DNA of 5,958 nucleotides, from NCBI GenBank assembly GCA_023411445.1, contig JAEYOT010000870.1, forward strand, positions 1-5,958, in the 5' to 3' direction. The position numbers were made by a program, and so were the translations under genes. The first letter of the stretch is position 1. Each line of letters starts with the position of its first letter. The notes beneath the pieces are model-generated. The model was given only the letters and a program-made list of their open reading frames with translations, was not told the origin of the DNA and ran no database searches. Source of the stretch: Pseudomonadota bacterium. Lineage in GTDB: Bacteria > Myxococcota_A > Polyangia > Polyangiales > Polyangiaceae. Below are positions 4,244 through 5,958 of this stretch, in pieces.

Positions 4244-5746
4244 ATGAGCGCAGCGGAGCAGATTCGCGCGGTGCCCGAGCCGACCGGTGGACGGGTACCG
4301 CCCAGTGATTTGGACGCCGAAGGCGCGGTGCTCAGCGCCATCTTGCTCGACCCGGACGCATTCGACCGGGTGCAGGAAATCCTGCAGCCACAGCACTTCT
4401 ACGCAGACGCCAACCGACGCATCTACGAAGCAGTCGTCGACCTGACCAGCACCGGGCGGCCGGTGGACATCGTGTCCGTCGCCGGTTACCTGCGTGACAA
4501 GGGGCGGCTGCAGCAGATCGGCGGCTCGCCGTACCTGGCGCAGCTGTCGGACGCCACGCCCGCGGTGGCCCACGTGGAGGCGCACGCCAAGGTCATCCGT
4601 GAGAAGTGGCGCGTTCGCCAGTTGATCACCACGTGCCAGCGCTTCGCCGCCGAAGGCTACGGGGACTACGGCGAGGTGCAGGGCTTCATCGATCAGGCCG
4701 AGCAGGCCGTGTTCGATATCGCGCGCATCCCCGAGAACTCGACCATCGTTCCGCTGAAGGACGCAGTGAAGGGCGCGTTCAAGATCTTGGCGGACGCCGC
4801 GCAGCGTGGCGGCGGCATCACCGGCATCGAGAGCGGCTTCACGATGTTCGACAAGCAGTGCAGCGGCCTGCACCCCGGTGACTTGTACATCGTGGCGGCT
4901 CGCCCCGGCATGGGCAAGACGTCCTTCGTGCTCAACTTGGCGGTCAACGTCGCGCGCCCGCGCCAAGTCGAGGTGTCAGGGGAGAACGAGCCTTACCTGG
5001 AGGCGCCGGTGGAGGAGCCCGGCTACGGCGTGCTGTTCTGCTCGTTGGAAATGCCGCGCGAGCAGCTGGCGGCTCGTATGCTGTCGTCCGAAGCGCGCGT
5101 GGACATGCAGAAGATCCGCAGCGGCCGCATGCAGCGCGAGGATTGGAACTTGCTGACGGACGCGGCCGCTCGCATGGGCCGCCTACCGCTCTGGCTCGAC
5201 GACACGCCAGCGCTCTCGCTCTTGGATCTGCGCGCCAAGATCCGCCGCCTGCAAGCGGAGATCGCGCGCTCGAGCGACAACGGCATGCCCGCGAAGAAGC
5301 TGGGCCTCGTGATCATCGACTACTTGCAGCTCATGCAGGGCCGCAAGGACGCCGGCAGCCGCGAGCAGGAAATCAGCGAGCTGTCCCGCGGCTTGAAGGC
5401 CATGGCCAAGGAGATGGCCGTGCCGGTGATCGCCCTGAGCCAGCTGAACCGCGCCGTGGAGACGCGCGCGACGAAGGACAAGCGCCCGCAGCTGTCTGAC
5501 TTGCGTGAGTCCGGCGCCATCGAGCAGGACGCGGACACCATCATCTTCATCTACCGCGACGAGTACTACTTCCGCGACAGCCCGGATAAAGGCGTCGCGG
5601 AGCTGATCGTCGCCAAGCAGCGTAACGGCCCCACCGGCAAGGTGATGGTGAAGTTCACGTCGGAGTACACTCGCTTCGACAACCTAGCGGCGGACGAATA
5701 CAACTTCGACGAGCTGGACGACTTCAACCCAGCCGGCGGCGCCTAG
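4244..5746 (+). CDS. dnaB: Replicative DNA helicase DnaB
   Basis: Hexameric 5'-3' helicase that unwinds DNA at the replication fork and recruits primase. It has 500 residues and no intein. The N-terminal collar domain (about 20-120) starts PPSDLDAEGAVLSAILLD, a linker follows, and the RecA-like ATPase spans about 190-480. Landmarks are Walker A ARPGMGKTS (219-227, K225), the SLEM strand with conserved E269, Walker B VIIDYLQLM (356-364, D359), ALSQLNRAVE (397-406), SDLRESGAIEQDAD (418-431) and AKQRNGP (457-463) with the expected arginine finger R460. All catalytic residues are intact. Between Walker A and SLEM there are 41 residues against about 22 in E. coli, giving an insertion of about 19 around 238-260, rich in Glu and Pro. 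A few extra residues also precede Walker B (about 344-351). The ATG follows GAGG (4236-4239) by 4 bases and overlaps the stop of a 14-codon ORF. The gene lies downstream of the rplI terminator, so it is probably transcribed on its own. Confidence 0.98.
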   Translation: MSAAEQIRAVPEPTGGRVPPSDLDAEGAVLSAILLDPDAFDRVQEILQPQHFYADANRRIYEAVVDLTSTGRPVDIVSVAGYLRDKGRLQQIGGSPYLAQLSDATPAVAHVEAHAKVIREKWRVRQLITTCQRFAAEGYGDYGEVQGFIDQAEQAVFDIARIPENSTIVPLKDAVKGAFKILADAAQRGGGITGIESGFTMFDKQCSGLHPGDLYIVAARPGMGKTSFVLNLAVNVARPRQVEVSGENEPYLEAPVEEPGYGVLFCSLEMPREQLAARMLSSEARVDMQKIRSGRMQREDWNLLTDAAARMGRLPLWLDDTPALSLLDLRAKIRRLQAEIARSSDNGMPAKKLGLVIIDYLQLMQGRKDAGSREQEISELSRGLKAMAKEMAVPVIALSQLNRAVETRATKDKRPQLSDLRESGAIEQDADTIIFIYRDEYYFRDSPDKGVAELIVAKQRNGPTGKVMVKFTSEYTRFDNLAADEYNFDELDDFNPAGGA

Positions 5747-5958
5747 CAGGCGGCCGTCGAAGCTCGCTGCCAACTGATGCTGGCGAGGGGGCTGCCTCGA
5801 CGCGCCCCGCTTGCACAAGGGTTCCGTACGTCTTTAGGTGCCGCCGTGCGGGGCCACACTGCCCACCCGCCCAACCCCGTGACTGCCGACGCTCACCAGC
5901 GCTGAGACGGCTCGAGAAAGGGGGCCGGCTGCGCCGGGCTCGTGGGAGTGGGAGGTGG
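5747..5958. other. 212-base stretch after dnaB with no supported gene
   Basis: A small 5-bp hairpin CTCGC/GCGAG (5763-5767 and 5783-5787) lies 16 bases after the dnaB stop but lacks a T-run. A longer-range pair GCCCCGC/GCGGGGC (5804-5810 and 5848-5854) has a 37-base loop. Neither is a convincing terminator. Short open frames exist on both strands, including minus-strand frames that enter from the right edge, but none has a ribosome site or recognisable protein. A neighbouring gene ending in or near this stretch on the minus strand cannot be excluded. Confidence 0.5.

Noticed and set aside
4190..4966. 258-codon minus-strand frame over the dnaB 5' half
   Set aside because: Shadow of dnaB. It would run against a well-supported helicase and its peptide has no domain.
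5777..5905. 42-codon plus-strand ORF after dnaB
   Set aside because: No ribosome site, no family resemblance, and a length easily reached by chance in GC-rich DNA.
1..5958. Mobile elements, CRISPR arrays, tRNA or rRNA genes, inteins
   Set aside because: I looked for repeated spacers, transposase motifs, long terminal repeats, tRNA cloverleafs and an intein in dnaB and saw none.

Overview
The window is GC-rich, tightly packed housekeeping DNA, all genes on the + strand. The protein sequences, the gene order prs - rplY - pth - rpsF - rpsR - rplI - dnaB, and an upstream Ala/Pro-rich protein tail ending in DLRNPYR suggest a myxobacterium or relative (Myxococcota, probably a Polyangia/Sorangium-like lineage). 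This placement is inference from protein style and gene order, not a database match.

Layout. Positions 1-183 hold the last 60 codons of an upstream gene with no start in the window. Positions 184-328 carry a good -35 box with a weak -10 and a strong leader hairpin before prs (329-1276, TTG start), which makes PRPP. After 61 bases with another hairpin comes rplY (1338-1976, L25/CTC-type 5S rRNA-binding protein), then pth (1982-2563, peptidyl-tRNA hydrolase) only 5 bases later. A perfect 10-bp inverted repeat sits across the pth stop codon. A 90-base leader precedes the ribosomal cluster rpsF (2654-3175, S6), rpsR (3172-3465, S18) and rplI (3478-3933, L9), joined by an ATGA overlap and a 12-base gap. 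The 310-base gap 3934-4243 holds an inverted repeat, a convincing GNRA-loop terminator (4045-4083), a 13-bp palindrome, two possible leader mini-ORFs and a possible extended -10 box. dnaB (4244-5746) encodes the replicative helicase. Positions 5747-5958 show no supportable gene.

Together the genes join nucleotide precursor supply (Prs), 50S and 30S ribosome parts (L25, S6, S18, L9), recycling of stalled peptidyl-tRNA (Pth) and replication fork unwinding (DnaB), a growth-linked set found clustered in many bacteria. I see no mobile element, CRISPR array, RNA gene or novel multi-gene system. The points worth a second look are small: a Pth whose near-universal His-Asn-Gly motif reads Asn-Arg-Gly, a DnaB with about 19 extra acidic residues beside its ATPase core, structured leaders before prs and rpsF, and the layered mini-ORF arrangement before dnaB.
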